Part shown: piece after piece, positions 34,349 through 42,612 of the stretch | How positions within the stretch are numbered: the first letter of the stretch is position 1 | Layout of the letters: each line of letters begins with the position of its first letter | Assembly (NCBI GenBank): GCA_947174665.1 | Contig: CAMWJV010000001.1 | Location: 34,242-98,241 of the forward strand | Source: an uncultured Lachnospiraceae bacterium | Lineage (GTDB): Bacteria; Bacillota; Clostridia; Lachnospirales; Lachnospiraceae | DNA: 64,000 nt | Direction: 5' to 3' | Position numbers and translations under genes: made by a program | Notes under the pieces: model-generated | The model's input: only the letters and a program-made list of their open reading frames with translations | Database searches by the model: none | What the model was told of the DNA's origin: nothing

Positions 34349-34378
34349 ATTATACTATAAAAGACAATAAATTCACAA
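34349..34378 (-). promoter_or_regulatory. Probable promoter of the RR-HK operon
   Basis: On the minus strand TTGTGA (34378-34373) is followed 18 bases later by TATAAT (34354-34349). The start codon is about 110 bases downstream. Confidence 0.5.
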
Positions 34379-34424
34379 TCAAAGGGTCAAATACTATATA
34401 TTGTATTTTTTTTGCCTTTTCTTT

Positions 34425-34454
34425 TTGACATGTGCACTATATCTATGGTACACT
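34425..34454 (+). promoter_or_regulatory. Probable extended -10 promoter for the TPR/AAA gene and glgB
   Basis: TTGACA (34425-34430), an 18-base spacer, and TACACT (34449-34454) preceded by TGG, the extended -10 element. The TTG start is 60 bases downstream. Confidence 0.6.
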
Positions 34455-34513
34455 TAACAAAATAGTGGGAGAGTATACATTTTGTACGTGCATATTGGAT
34501 AGGGAGTGTTACT

Positions 34514-37500
34514 TTGGATAAATATGAATATAAAGTAAGGGCGGATGAAATTAAAGAGCTGATAGCCGAAGGGGATTACCAGCAGGCGGCGGAAATCGCG
34601 GATACCATTGACTGGCGCAGGGTCAAGAGTGTTATGATGCTCTGCACCATCAGCGATCTGTACAAAATAAACAGGCGGTATGAGGACGCAAAGAACATGC
34701 TGCTGCTGGCATATGAGAGAAGACCGGGGGGAAAAACAATCTGTTATTCCCTCTGTGAGCTTTGTATTAAGACGGAAGAATTTCTGCAGGCCGTTAACTA
34801 TTATAAGGAGTTTGTACAGGTTGCCCCCAAGGACTCAGGGCGTTATATCCTTCAATATAAGCTTTATGAGGCTCAGGATGTTGGACTGGAAGAACGCATC
34901 AGCGTGCTTGAGGAACTGAAAAAGAGGGACTACAGAGAAAAGTGGGCTTATGAACTGGCATATCTGTACCACAGGGTCGGTCTGGCAACGCGCTGCGTGG
35001 AAGAGTGTGATGAATTGATCGTGTGGTTTGGCGAGGGGAAATATGTCATCAAGGCCATGGAACTGAAAATGCTGCATCAGCCGCTGTCCACAAGTCAGCA
35101 GCAGAAATATGACCACAGATTTGATCCGATTAAGGCACCGGCGGAAGAAATAACCGAAGAGAGTGCAGCGGCGGATGCCGGGGCTGTCTGGGCAAAGCCT
35201 GAACAGGCTGTGAAGAAACAGTCCGGTTGGCAGATGCCCGTGGAGAACGTTGGAGAGCAGTCGTTTGCAGAAAGTAGCTCGCCGGTCAGCGGAATGCAGG
35301 CTTTCGATGTGAACCCGGTTGTGGACAGTGCGCCCATGACTCAGCCGGAAGAGGGAATTCCCGGGCAGGGGTCAGCCGCAGATTATTCCGGCTGGTCGGT
35401 ACAGGGTTCAGGGGTTTCGATGGACACCAGGACGGATTGGGTGTTGTCCACTCCGAAGCCGGAGACGCGGGAGAATGTTCTTCCCGCAGCAGTGCAGCAG
35501 CCTGTGCCGGAAGAACTGGATATACAGGTAAAGACCATGGACGTGGGGGCGTACAACACGATTAACCTGCAGGCAGAAATTGCGGCGGGACTGCAGGAGG
35601 TGCTGGCGGAAGACAACACACAGACCGATGCAATTACCCGTTCCATTATTGCTCCCCTGCTGGAATCCGACACGGAGAGTCTGGACCTTCCGGAGATAGA
35701 TGAGGTGGATGAGAATGACCTTGGGCCTGAAGTGGAGATTATGGAGGGTTCGGAGGTGTTTTTCGGTGAGACAGGGGAGCTTGGCACCTTACAGAAAGAT
35801 GAGGAAGGTGCAGGTGCGGGGCCTGTGGCTATGGAACCCGCGGCAGTCGAGCCGGTAACGGAAGAGCCTGCAATGGAGCCCCTCACAGGTGTGGAAGCTG
35901 CAGGTACGGAAACTGTTGTTGAGGAATCTGCGACGGTCGAGTCGGTAGGAGAACAGCCTGCGCCGAATGAGTCTGTAAGCGAAGCGCCTGTACCAGAAGG
36001 GATGGAGGAGCTTCATCCTGATGATACGGCAAAAATAGTGATGGACCAGCTGCGGCTGGAGATGAGCCAGAAGGTGGAGCAGGTGCTGACGGCACAGCCG
36101 CCCAGAGAGCTTGCCGGAGTATTGTCCCAGGAGTCTGACGGGCAGATCAGTCTGGTGGTACCTGAAAGTGAAACGGTGGAAAAGCAGATTACCGGTCAGA
36201 TGAATTTTGAAGAAATACTGGGTGAATGGGAGAAACTGAAGCGGGAAAATGAGGCGAAGCGGCAGGAAGAGGTGCGCCAGCACGTCCTGGAGCAGACAGG
36301 CAATATGTTTACCGAGTTTGAGGCATCTTTGAAGGAGGGCTTACTGGAGCAGCTGGAGAGCGAGCCGGTGGGGCCCGAGGAGGAAGAGTGGGAAGAACCG
36401 GAGCAGCTGGGCGAGATAGAAGAATCGGAAGAGCAGGAAGAATCGGAATGTCCGAATGAATTAGAAGAGCCGGATGAACCGGAAGAGACAGAGCAGCCAG
36501 AAGAGCCGGAGGCGGGATTTGCGGAAGAAGCAGCGGTTGAGCCGGAAACGGAGTCTGAAGAGGAAAAGCCGGAACAGCCGGAAGCAGAGTCTGAGGACGT
36601 AGAGTCTGAAGATGTGGAACCTGAGGAAACAGAATCTGAACCAACGGAATCTGAGGAGACAGAACCTGAGGCAACGGAATCTGAGGAGACAGAACCTGAA
36701 GCAACGGAGTCTGAGGAGAGAGAACCTGAGACAACAGAATCCGAGGGAGCCGAGGAGCAAGAGACCGGGAAACCTGAGTACGAAACAGAGTCTGAGCCTG
36801 AGGAGGAAAAAGTCAAAAAGCAGAAGGAATCAGCACCTGCTCAGCGTGAAAAGGAGACGACGAGAGCGCTGACCCGCGAGGAAAAAGAGCTCTATGCGCC
36901 CTTTATTCAGAGCCGTTCCGGCAGAGAAAACCTGGTGAAAGCGATTGACAGTATCAGCATGGCTGCTTATACCGGAAATGTGATCATTACCGGCGAGAAA
37001 GGGATGGATACGCTTTCCCTTGCGAAAAATATGATTCGCGAGATTCAGATGACTGACAGCAATTTTTCCGGAAAGGCTGCTCAAGTATCAGGACAGGGAC
37101 TGAACTCCAAAAATGTGGAGGAGACGCTGGGGCGTCTGGAAAGCGGTGCTTTGATCATCCTGGAGGCGTCGAAGATGGAGGCTTCCACCGTAGAAATTTT
37201 GCAGAAGGTGCTGCAAAAAGAAAATTTTGGCATTATAGTGTTCCTTGAAGATACTAAAAAGGCCATGGAGCGATTGCTGGCGGCATACCCCAAGCTGCGC
37301 GAAAGCTTTACGGCCAGGCTGGACGTGGAGGCTATGAGCAACGATTCGCTGGTAGCCTTCGGAAGAAAATATGCAAGGGAGATGGAGTATTCCATTGATG
37401 AATTAGGTGTGCTTGCGCTTCATACAAGGATTGAGGAACGGCAGACCCTGGACCATGTGGTGACGGTTCTGGAAGTGAAGGATATCATAGATGAGGCAAT

Positions 37501-37606
37501 TCGTCATGCCAACAGAAAAACAATGGGACATTTCTTTGACATTCTCTTCGCGAGGCGGTATGATGAAGAAGACATGATTATTCTGACTGAAAAAGATTTT
37601 GTATAA
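34514..37606 (+). CDS. Large TPR, acidic low-complexity and degenerate AAA+ protein
   Basis: The protein has 1030 residues in three parts. Residues 1-200 are helical TPR-like repeats (LIAEGDYQQAAEIADTIDW, MLLLAYERRP, LCIKTEEFLQAVNYYKEFV). Residues 210-780 are low-complexity and very rich in Glu, Pro, Thr and Ser, including four tandem 10-residue units of the type ESEETEPEAT. Residues 790-1030 resemble an AAA+ core: GNVIITGEKGMDTLSLAKNM sits where Walker A should be, but the GK(S/T) is GMDT, so ATP binding is doubtful. SGALIILEASKM sits where Walker B should be. Start TTG 34514 follows AGGGAG by 7 bases. glgB follows after 13 bases. The role is unknown; a scaffold is possible. Confidence 0.7.
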   Translation: MDKYEYKVRADEIKELIAEGDYQQAAEIADTIDWRRVKSVMMLCTISDLYKINRRYEDAKNMLLLAYERRPGGKTICYSLCELCIKTEEFLQAVNYYKEFVQVAPKDSGRYILQYKLYEAQDVGLEERISVLEELKKRDYREKWAYELAYLYHRVGLATRCVEECDELIVWFGEGKYVIKAMELKMLHQPLSTSQQQKYDHRFDPIKAPAEEITEESAAADAGAVWAKPEQAVKKQSGWQMPVENVGEQSFAESSSPVSGMQAFDVNPVVDSAPMTQPEEGIPGQGSAADYSGWSVQGSGVSMDTRTDWVLSTPKPETRENVLPAAVQQPVPEELDIQVKTMDVGAYNTINLQAEIAAGLQEVLAEDNTQTDAITRSIIAPLLESDTESLDLPEIDEVDENDLGPEVEIMEGSEVFFGETGELGTLQKDEEGAGAGPVAMEPAAVEPVTEEPAMEPLTGVEAAGTETVVEESATVESVGEQPAPNESVSEAPVPEGMEELHPDDTAKIVMDQLRLEMSQKVEQVLTAQPPRELAGVLSQESDGQISLVVPESETVEKQITGQMNFEEILGEWEKLKRENEAKRQEEVRQHVLEQTGNMFTEFEASLKEGLLEQLESEPVGPEEEEWEEPEQLGEIEESEEQEESECPNELEEPDEPEETEQPEEPEAGFAEEAAVEPETESEEEKPEQPEAESEDVESEDVEPEETESEPTESEETEPEATESEETEPEATESEEREPETTESEGAEEQETGKPEYETESEPEEEKVKKQKESAPAQREKETTRALTREEKELYAPFIQSRSGRENLVKAIDSISMAAYTGNVIITGEKGMDTLSLAKNMIREIQMTDSNFSGKAAQVSGQGLNSKNVEETLGRLESGALIILEASKMEASTVEILQKVLQKENFGIIVFLEDTKKAMERLLAAYPKLRESFTARLDVEAMSNDSLVAFGRKYAREMEYSIDELGVLALHTRIEERQTLDHVVTVLEVKDIIDEAIRHANRKTMGHFFDILFARRYDEEDMIILTEKDFV
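36621..36740 (+). repeat. Four tandem 30-bp repeats inside the TPR/AAA gene
   Basis: Units at 36621-36650, 36651-36680, 36681-36710 and 36711-36740 share the frame and the pattern CTGAGGAGACAGAACCTGAG plus ten more bases. Each encodes ten residues of the type S-E-E-T-E-P-E-A-T-E. The central two differ at only a few positions, which suggests recent slippage, so copy number may vary between strains. Confidence 0.85.
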
Positions 37607-37619
37607 CGGAGGAATAGGT

Positions 37620-39563
37620 ATGGCTAAGGGAGCAGGTGTAGCAAAGGGAGCAGGTGCAGCAAAAGAAGCAGAAAAGGTTTTCATATCGGAGGCGGATCAG
37701 TATCTGTTTTCGCAGGGAACTCACTATGATATTTATAAAAAGCTTGGCGCGCACCCGTCTGTTGAAAATGGTGTGGAAGGCATTTATTTCGGCGTATGGG
37801 CACCAAATGCAGAAGCGGTTCACGTTATCGGCAGCTTTAATGAATGGAATGAGCAGGCAAATCCCATGGAAAAACTTGGACCGGTGGGCATCTGGGGACT
37901 TTTTATTCCGGAAGCGGCGGTGGGGGACATGTACAAGTTTTTGATTACCGCTAAGGATGGCAGGAAGCTCTACAAGGCGGATCCCTTTGCCAATCAGGCG
38001 GAATATCGCCCGGGAACAGCATCCATTGTTGCGGATCTTGCCGGCTTTGAGTGGAAGGACGCGGCATGGATGGAGCAGCGGGATAAGAAAGACGTGAACA
38101 GAGAGCCTATGGCGATTTACGAGTGCCATATCGGATCCTTTATGAAGCATCCGGACGGAACGGAGGAGGGCTTCTATAATTACCGCCAGTTTGCGGACAG
38201 GATAGTGGAGTACTTAAAGGAGATGAAGTATACCCATGTGGAATTGATGGGTATTGCGGAATTTCCCTTTGACGGTTCCTGGGGTTATCAGGTGACGGGG
38301 TATTATGCACCGACCTCCCGTTACGGTACACCTAAGGACTTTATGTATCTGGTGAACCGGCTGCACAAGGCGGGTGTGGGTGTCATTCTGGACTGGGTGC
38401 CGGCCCATTTTGCAACTGATGCCCACGGGCTGGGACAATTCGACGGGCAGTGCATTTTTGAGCATCCGGACCCTCGCAAGGGGGAGCACCCGGACTGGGG
38501 AACCAAGATCTTTAATTATGAGAAGCCGGAGGTAAAGAATTTCCTGATTGCCAATGTGCTGTTCTGGCTGAGGGAATTCCATGTTGATGGTATTCGTGTG
38601 GACGCGGTGGCATCCATGCTGTATCTGGATTACGGCAAGCAGGCCGGTCAGTGGGTGCCGAACAAGTACGGCGGCCATGAGAATCTGGAGGCGATTGAGT
38701 TCTTTAAACATATGAATTCCGTGGTTCGGGGCAGCTATCCCGGTTTCCTTACTATTGCGGAGGAGTCCACTGCCTGGCCGAATGTTACCGGTGAAATCGG
38801 CGGAGAAGGCCTTGGATTCACGTTTAAGTGGAATATGGGCTGGATGCATGATTTCTGTGAATATATGAAGCTGGATCCCATTTACCGCAAGGGCGATCAT
38901 TATGGCATGACCTTTGCCATGAGCTACAACGAGAGTGAAAAGTATATTCTGCCCCTGTCGCATGATGAAGTGGTGCATCTGAAATGTTCCATGGTAAATA
39001 AGATGCCGGGCTATCAGGTGGACAAATACGCAAATCTGCGGGTGGGATATACCTATATGTTCGGCCATGCCGGAAAAAAGCTGTTGTTTATGGGACAGGA
39101 CTTTGGACAGGAGAGGGAGTGGAGCGAGGCGAGAGAGCTGGACTGGTTCCTTCTTGGCGAGAAGAACAACTGTGGGCTGCATGACTATGTGAAAGAGCTG
39201 CTGGCTATATACAGGAAGTATCCCGCAGCCTATGAGCTGGACGATAGCTGGGATGGTTTTGAGTGGATGAACGCAGATGACGCGGAGAACAGTGTGTATT
39301 CCTTTGTGAGAAAGTCCTCCACGGGAAGGAACAGCCTGCTGTTTGTGCTGAACATGACGCCTGTCAGGCGGGAAAACTACCGGGTTGCCGTTCCCAAGAA
39401 CAAGAAATATAAACTGATCCTGAACAGTGACGAGGAGCGCTTCGGCGGCTGGGGCAATGAGCTTCCGGCGGAGATCATGGCGGAGAAGGAACCTTTTCAT
39501 TATCATGATTATTCCTTAACTTTGGACATTCCTCCTTATGGCGCGGCAGTGTTTGTGTTTTAA
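37620..39563 (+). CDS. glgB: 1,4-alpha-glucan branching enzyme GlgB
   Basis: A 647-residue GH13 enzyme. An N-terminal CBM48-type domain (GIYFGVWAPNAEAVHVIGSF, FNEWN) precedes the barrel. The catalytic residues are visible: nucleophile D328 in DGIRVDAVASM, acid/base E381 in TIAEEST, and D449 in LPLSHDEVVH, and also the SWGYQVTGYYAPTSRYG block of branching enzymes. It makes alpha-1,6 branches in glycogen. GGAGG at 37608-37612 fixes ATG 37620. The first residues repeat A-K-G-A-G three times, an unusual but short extension. No other glg gene is nearby; it is instead co-oriented with the TPR/AAA protein 13 bases upstream. Confidence 0.95.
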   Translation: MAKGAGVAKGAGAAKEAEKVFISEADQYLFSQGTHYDIYKKLGAHPSVENGVEGIYFGVWAPNAEAVHVIGSFNEWNEQANPMEKLGPVGIWGLFIPEAAVGDMYKFLITAKDGRKLYKADPFANQAEYRPGTASIVADLAGFEWKDAAWMEQRDKKDVNREPMAIYECHIGSFMKHPDGTEEGFYNYRQFADRIVEYLKEMKYTHVELMGIAEFPFDGSWGYQVTGYYAPTSRYGTPKDFMYLVNRLHKAGVGVILDWVPAHFATDAHGLGQFDGQCIFEHPDPRKGEHPDWGTKIFNYEKPEVKNFLIANVLFWLREFHVDGIRVDAVASMLYLDYGKQAGQWVPNKYGGHENLEAIEFFKHMNSVVRGSYPGFLTIAEESTAWPNVTGEIGGEGLGFTFKWNMGWMHDFCEYMKLDPIYRKGDHYGMTFAMSYNESEKYILPLSHDEVVHLKCSMVNKMPGYQVDKYANLRVGYTYMFGHAGKKLLFMGQDFGQEREWSEARELDWFLLGEKNNCGLHDYVKELLAIYRKYPAAYELDDSWDGFEWMNADDAENSVYSFVRKSSTGRNSLLFVLNMTPVRRENYRVAVPKNKKYKLILNSDEERFGGWGNELPAEIMAEKEPFHYHDYSLTLDIPPYGAAVFVF

Positions 39564-39583
39564 GGCAGCAGTTCGGCAGGGTG

Positions 39584-39610
39584 TAAAGAATCTTTTAACT
39601 TTAACCGAAA
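39584..39610 (+). promoter_or_regulatory. Possible sigma-28 (FliA/SigD) promoter upstream of the flagellar genes
   Basis: TAAA (39584-39587) and a CCGA core at 39605-39608 are spaced as in motility promoters (TAAA, about 15 bases, GCCGATAA), but only the core matches well. It lies just before a terminator hairpin, which weakens the case. Confidence 0.25.
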
Positions 39611-39613
39611 TAA

Positions 39614-39645
39614 AAGGTAAGCGTGTCAGGCGCTTGCCTTTTTTT
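39614..39645 (+). terminator. Rho-independent terminator after glgB
   Basis: AAGGTAAGCG (39614-39623) pairs with CGCTTGCCTT (39631-39640) through ten base pairs with one G-U and a 7-base loop. A run of seven T follows. Confidence 0.88.
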
Positions 39646-39655
39646 ATAAATTATC

Positions 39656-39747
39656 CTGACTATTCAGAACCAACCTTGAAAACACTGCGTGTTTCCGAGC
39701 ATTCATTGCATATTTCCAGTTCAATTTGCCTGGTTCTGAACAGTTAC
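39656..39747. repeat. Palindromic element (family P, copy 3) flanked by an 8-bp direct repeat
   Basis: TTCAGAACCA (39663-39672) pairs perfectly with TGGTTCTGAA (39731-39740). The outermost bases pair imperfectly (CTGACTA against CAGTTAC). The 8-mer AAATTATC stands directly on both sides (39648-39655 and 39748-39755), as expected for a target-site duplication. The terminal motif matches the ends of copy 1 at 10548. The interior is unrelated to copy 1. Confidence 0.7.
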
Positions 39748-39798
39748 AAATTATCATAAGGGCGGCAGGTGAAAGCTGTCGCAATAGGAGAAAGTATC

Positions 39799-42612
39799 TT
39801 GAGAATATCATTTAATCAGCAGTCAGTAAGTGAGAACCATGCAGTACACGGAAAGGATATGAAGACTCATTCGGGAAAAACCCATCCGGACAGCCCGGCG
39901 GCATCTGATGCAGGAGTTTATGTGCCCGGCGGGAGTTGGGGCTGCATATCGGGGAATGCGCCCGAGAAAGGCAAAAGTCTGATTGAGATTCAGCAGGAGG
40001 CTCAAAATGCGGATGTAGGAATCAGTCAGGATTATATGACACTTATGTCACACACCTTGTCTGAGGAGGATTATGCCAAAGCCCGGGAGGAAGGCTTTGA
40101 TTTCAGCAATATGAATCCGGAAGAAACCGTCACTATTGTAGATAAGATTAAGGCGGAGCTGGTGCGTGCAGGCAAGAATGTCGCAGGCTACACGGATGAC
40201 GTGGATATGGAGACCCTTGCAGCGGCCCTGGGGAGTCAGGCGCTGGCTGAGGCGGTAGCCAAAAGTTTCAGGGAGGCAGATGTTCCGCTGACAGAGGAAA
40301 ATCTGGATAGAGTTGCGGCGGCATGGATGATGGCATCGGAGCTTCAGCCTCTGGAGCAGGGGAGTGTCCGGTATCTGATTGACAATGAGATGGACAGTGA
40401 AATATGGAATCTTTATGTGGCGGAGAACAGCGGCGCTGCAACAGGGATACCGGACGGAATTGCGGGAAATATTCCGGAGGGAGAGATTGCTCGTCAGATA
40501 GACGGCATTATCACAAATTCAGGGCGCCAGGTCAATGAGGAGAGCCGTGGGGATGCAGCCTGGCTGCTGGAGAACGGACTGCCTTTGACGGAAGAGAATC
40601 TGGATCGTCTGGAGGAATTTAAGAATCTGGAAATGCCGGTGTCGCCGGAGCGTTTTGCGGATGCGGCTGCGGATGCGGTTGCAGAGGGTAAAGAGCCTAT
40701 ATACGGGTCCCTTTCAGGAAAAACGGAAAACATATATGAAAAGGCTGTCCGGGCAGAGGCATACTACCAGAGCAGTGAGGTGTGGGAAAAATATGCGGGA
40801 GATATCACTGCGAGAAGGCAGTTGGAGGAGATACGCCTGCGCATGACAGCGGAGGTGAATGTGAAATTGCTGAAGAGCGGCTTTTCCATTGACACGGCTC
40901 CTATGGAGAAGTTGGTGGAGGCGCTGCGGCAGGCGGAAGCACAGCTGGCCGAGCAGTATTTTCCGGGAGATGCGGAAAGCGTAGAAAAGTACCGGAATTT
41001 CCGGGATACGAACGCGGTTCTGCAGGAGTTGCCGGGTCTGCCGGCGGATGTGCTGGGAACCTTTGCGGAGGGGCAGAGCACGGAGACTCTGGAGGATTTC
41101 CACAGGGATGGCAAAGCCCTGCAGGATACCTACAGAAAGGCAGGGGAAAGCTACGAGGCACTGATGACAGAGCCCAGGCGGGACCTGGGGGACAGCATCA
41201 AAAAAGCCTTTGCCAATGTGGACGATATTCTGGAAGATCTCGGGCAGGAGCCTACGGAGGAAAACCGCAGAGCAGTACGCATTTTGGGCTATAACCGTAT
41301 GGAGATGAGTCTGGAAAATCTGGAGAAGGTGAAGGAAGCGGACCGGGTGGTTCAGACTGTGGTGGAAAAGCTGACTCCGGCGGCAACTTTGAAAATGATC
41401 CGTGACGGGGTCAATCCTCTGGAAAAGACCTTTGATGAATTGGAGCAGTATTTCCGGGAACTGCCGGAAGACTATAGGAAGGAGTCCGAGAGCTACAGCC
41501 GTTTCCTTTATGGCCTGGAGAGAAATCATGCAATCACCCCGGAGGAGCGGGAGAGTTATATCGGCATTTACCGCCTGGTGCGGCAGATCGAGAAGACGGA
41601 CGGCGCAGCTGTGGGAGCCCTGGTAAACACTCAGGCGGAGCTTCATTTTGCCAATCTTCTCAGTGCTGTCCGCAGCGGCAGGTTTAAATCCCTTGACGCA
41701 AAGGTGGGAGACAAACTGGGAGCCGTGGTGGAGCGGATTCAAAACGGGGAAAGTATTTCCGGGCAGATTGCAAAGGCCTTTGCGGGAGATGCGGAGAAGG
41801 CTGTGACAGATGTGTCATATAGTGAGGAGGCGGAGTGGACTTACAACAGGGAGCAGCTGGAGCAGTACCGCGAGGCTCTCTCATACGCAGATGAGGAGTG
41901 TACTGCGATGCTGCAGAGGGGAGAGATTCCTGCCGGTGCGGATAATCTGCTTGCCGCCGCTGCCCTGCTTGAGGAAGATGAAAATCTGTTTGCTGACGAA
42001 GGCGAAGAAGAGCAGGAGACGGAGCTTTGGGAGCTTCTTGACGAACCGGAAGAATTTGAGAAGGAATATGAAGGTGTTATTGCTCAGGCAAAAGCTGAGG
42101 TGGAGGAGGCTACCTTCCAATCGGCGGATACCAGCCTGGATGTGCGCCGTATGCAGCTGGCTCACAAGCAGCTTACCATCGCCGGTAATCTGGCAAAGAA
42201 ACAGGAATTTTTCATCCCCATGCAGATCGGCGGCAGGATGACGCGGGTGCATCTGACATTTGACAGGAACGCCGAAGGTGCCGGCACGGTGGAAATCCGA
42301 ATGAAATCAGGGGATGAGCAGGGAATACGGGCCTCTTTCCGCTTTGAAGGCGGAGCCTTGAACGGAATAGTAAAAAATGAAAATAAAAATGAGGTTATGA
42401 AAACGGAGCAGATAGCCGATATTTTTAAAGAGGAAGCCGGTGAGAACTGGAAAATGGGAGACATCAGCGTGGTAACAACAGATGTCCGTTTCCCGGAAGC
42501 AATCGGAATGGGCATGGATGCCGGAACAGAAAACGTGGAATTGTACCGCGTGGCAAAAGTATTTTTGCATGCTGTACAGAGTGAACAGGAAGGAGTTTCA
42601 CATGCGAATTAA
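39799..42612 (+). CDS. DUF6240-like protein upstream of flagellin
   Basis: A 937-residue, mostly helical acidic protein without signal peptide or membrane helix. I associate it with DUF6240, a Lachnospiraceae family seen near flagellar genes, though only loosely. Two stretches repeat a motif of the type V-P-L-T-E-E-N-L-D-R-(V/L) (near residues 162 and 260). Residues 800-920 look more compact (FFIPMQIGGRMTRVHLTF) and recall the C-terminal domain of flagellar hook-length control proteins (FliK-like). I start at TTG 39799, because AGGAG lies eight bases upstream and the product then begins MRISFNQ. Its last ten bases overlap the flagellin start, so translation of the two is linked. Confidence 0.6.
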   Translation: MRISFNQQSVSENHAVHGKDMKTHSGKTHPDSPAASDAGVYVPGGSWGCISGNAPEKGKSLIEIQQEAQNADVGISQDYMTLMSHTLSEEDYAKAREEGFDFSNMNPEETVTIVDKIKAELVRAGKNVAGYTDDVDMETLAAALGSQALAEAVAKSFREADVPLTEENLDRVAAAWMMASELQPLEQGSVRYLIDNEMDSEIWNLYVAENSGAATGIPDGIAGNIPEGEIARQIDGIITNSGRQVNEESRGDAAWLLENGLPLTEENLDRLEEFKNLEMPVSPERFADAAADAVAEGKEPIYGSLSGKTENIYEKAVRAEAYYQSSEVWEKYAGDITARRQLEEIRLRMTAEVNVKLLKSGFSIDTAPMEKLVEALRQAEAQLAEQYFPGDAESVEKYRNFRDTNAVLQELPGLPADVLGTFAEGQSTETLEDFHRDGKALQDTYRKAGESYEALMTEPRRDLGDSIKKAFANVDDILEDLGQEPTEENRRAVRILGYNRMEMSLENLEKVKEADRVVQTVVEKLTPAATLKMIRDGVNPLEKTFDELEQYFRELPEDYRKESESYSRFLYGLERNHAITPEERESYIGIYRLVRQIEKTDGAAVGALVNTQAELHFANLLSAVRSGRFKSLDAKVGDKLGAVVERIQNGESISGQIAKAFAGDAEKAVTDVSYSEEAEWTYNREQLEQYREALSYADEECTAMLQRGEIPAGADNLLAAAALLEEDENLFADEGEEEQETELWELLDEPEEFEKEYEGVIAQAKAEVEEATFQSADTSLDVRRMQLAHKQLTIAGNLAKKQEFFIPMQIGGRMTRVHLTFDRNAEGAGTVEIRMKSGDEQGIRASFRFEGGALNGIVKNENKNEVMKTEQIADIFKEEAGENWKMGDISVVTTDVRFPEAIGMGMDAGTENVELYRVAKVFLHAVQSEQEGVSHAN

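Noticed and set aside
36621-36740. Tandem repeats as a CRISPR-like array
   Set aside because: The units are directly adjacent with no spacers and encode an in-frame peptide repeat.
36196-36816. Serine-rich minus-strand ORF of 206 residues
   Set aside because: It is the antisense of the glutamate-rich repeat region; the composition follows directly from GAA/GAG codons.
38214-39506. 430-residue minus-strand ORF
   Set aside because: It is antisense to glgB, whose catalytic motifs are intact on the plus strand. The translation has no family features.
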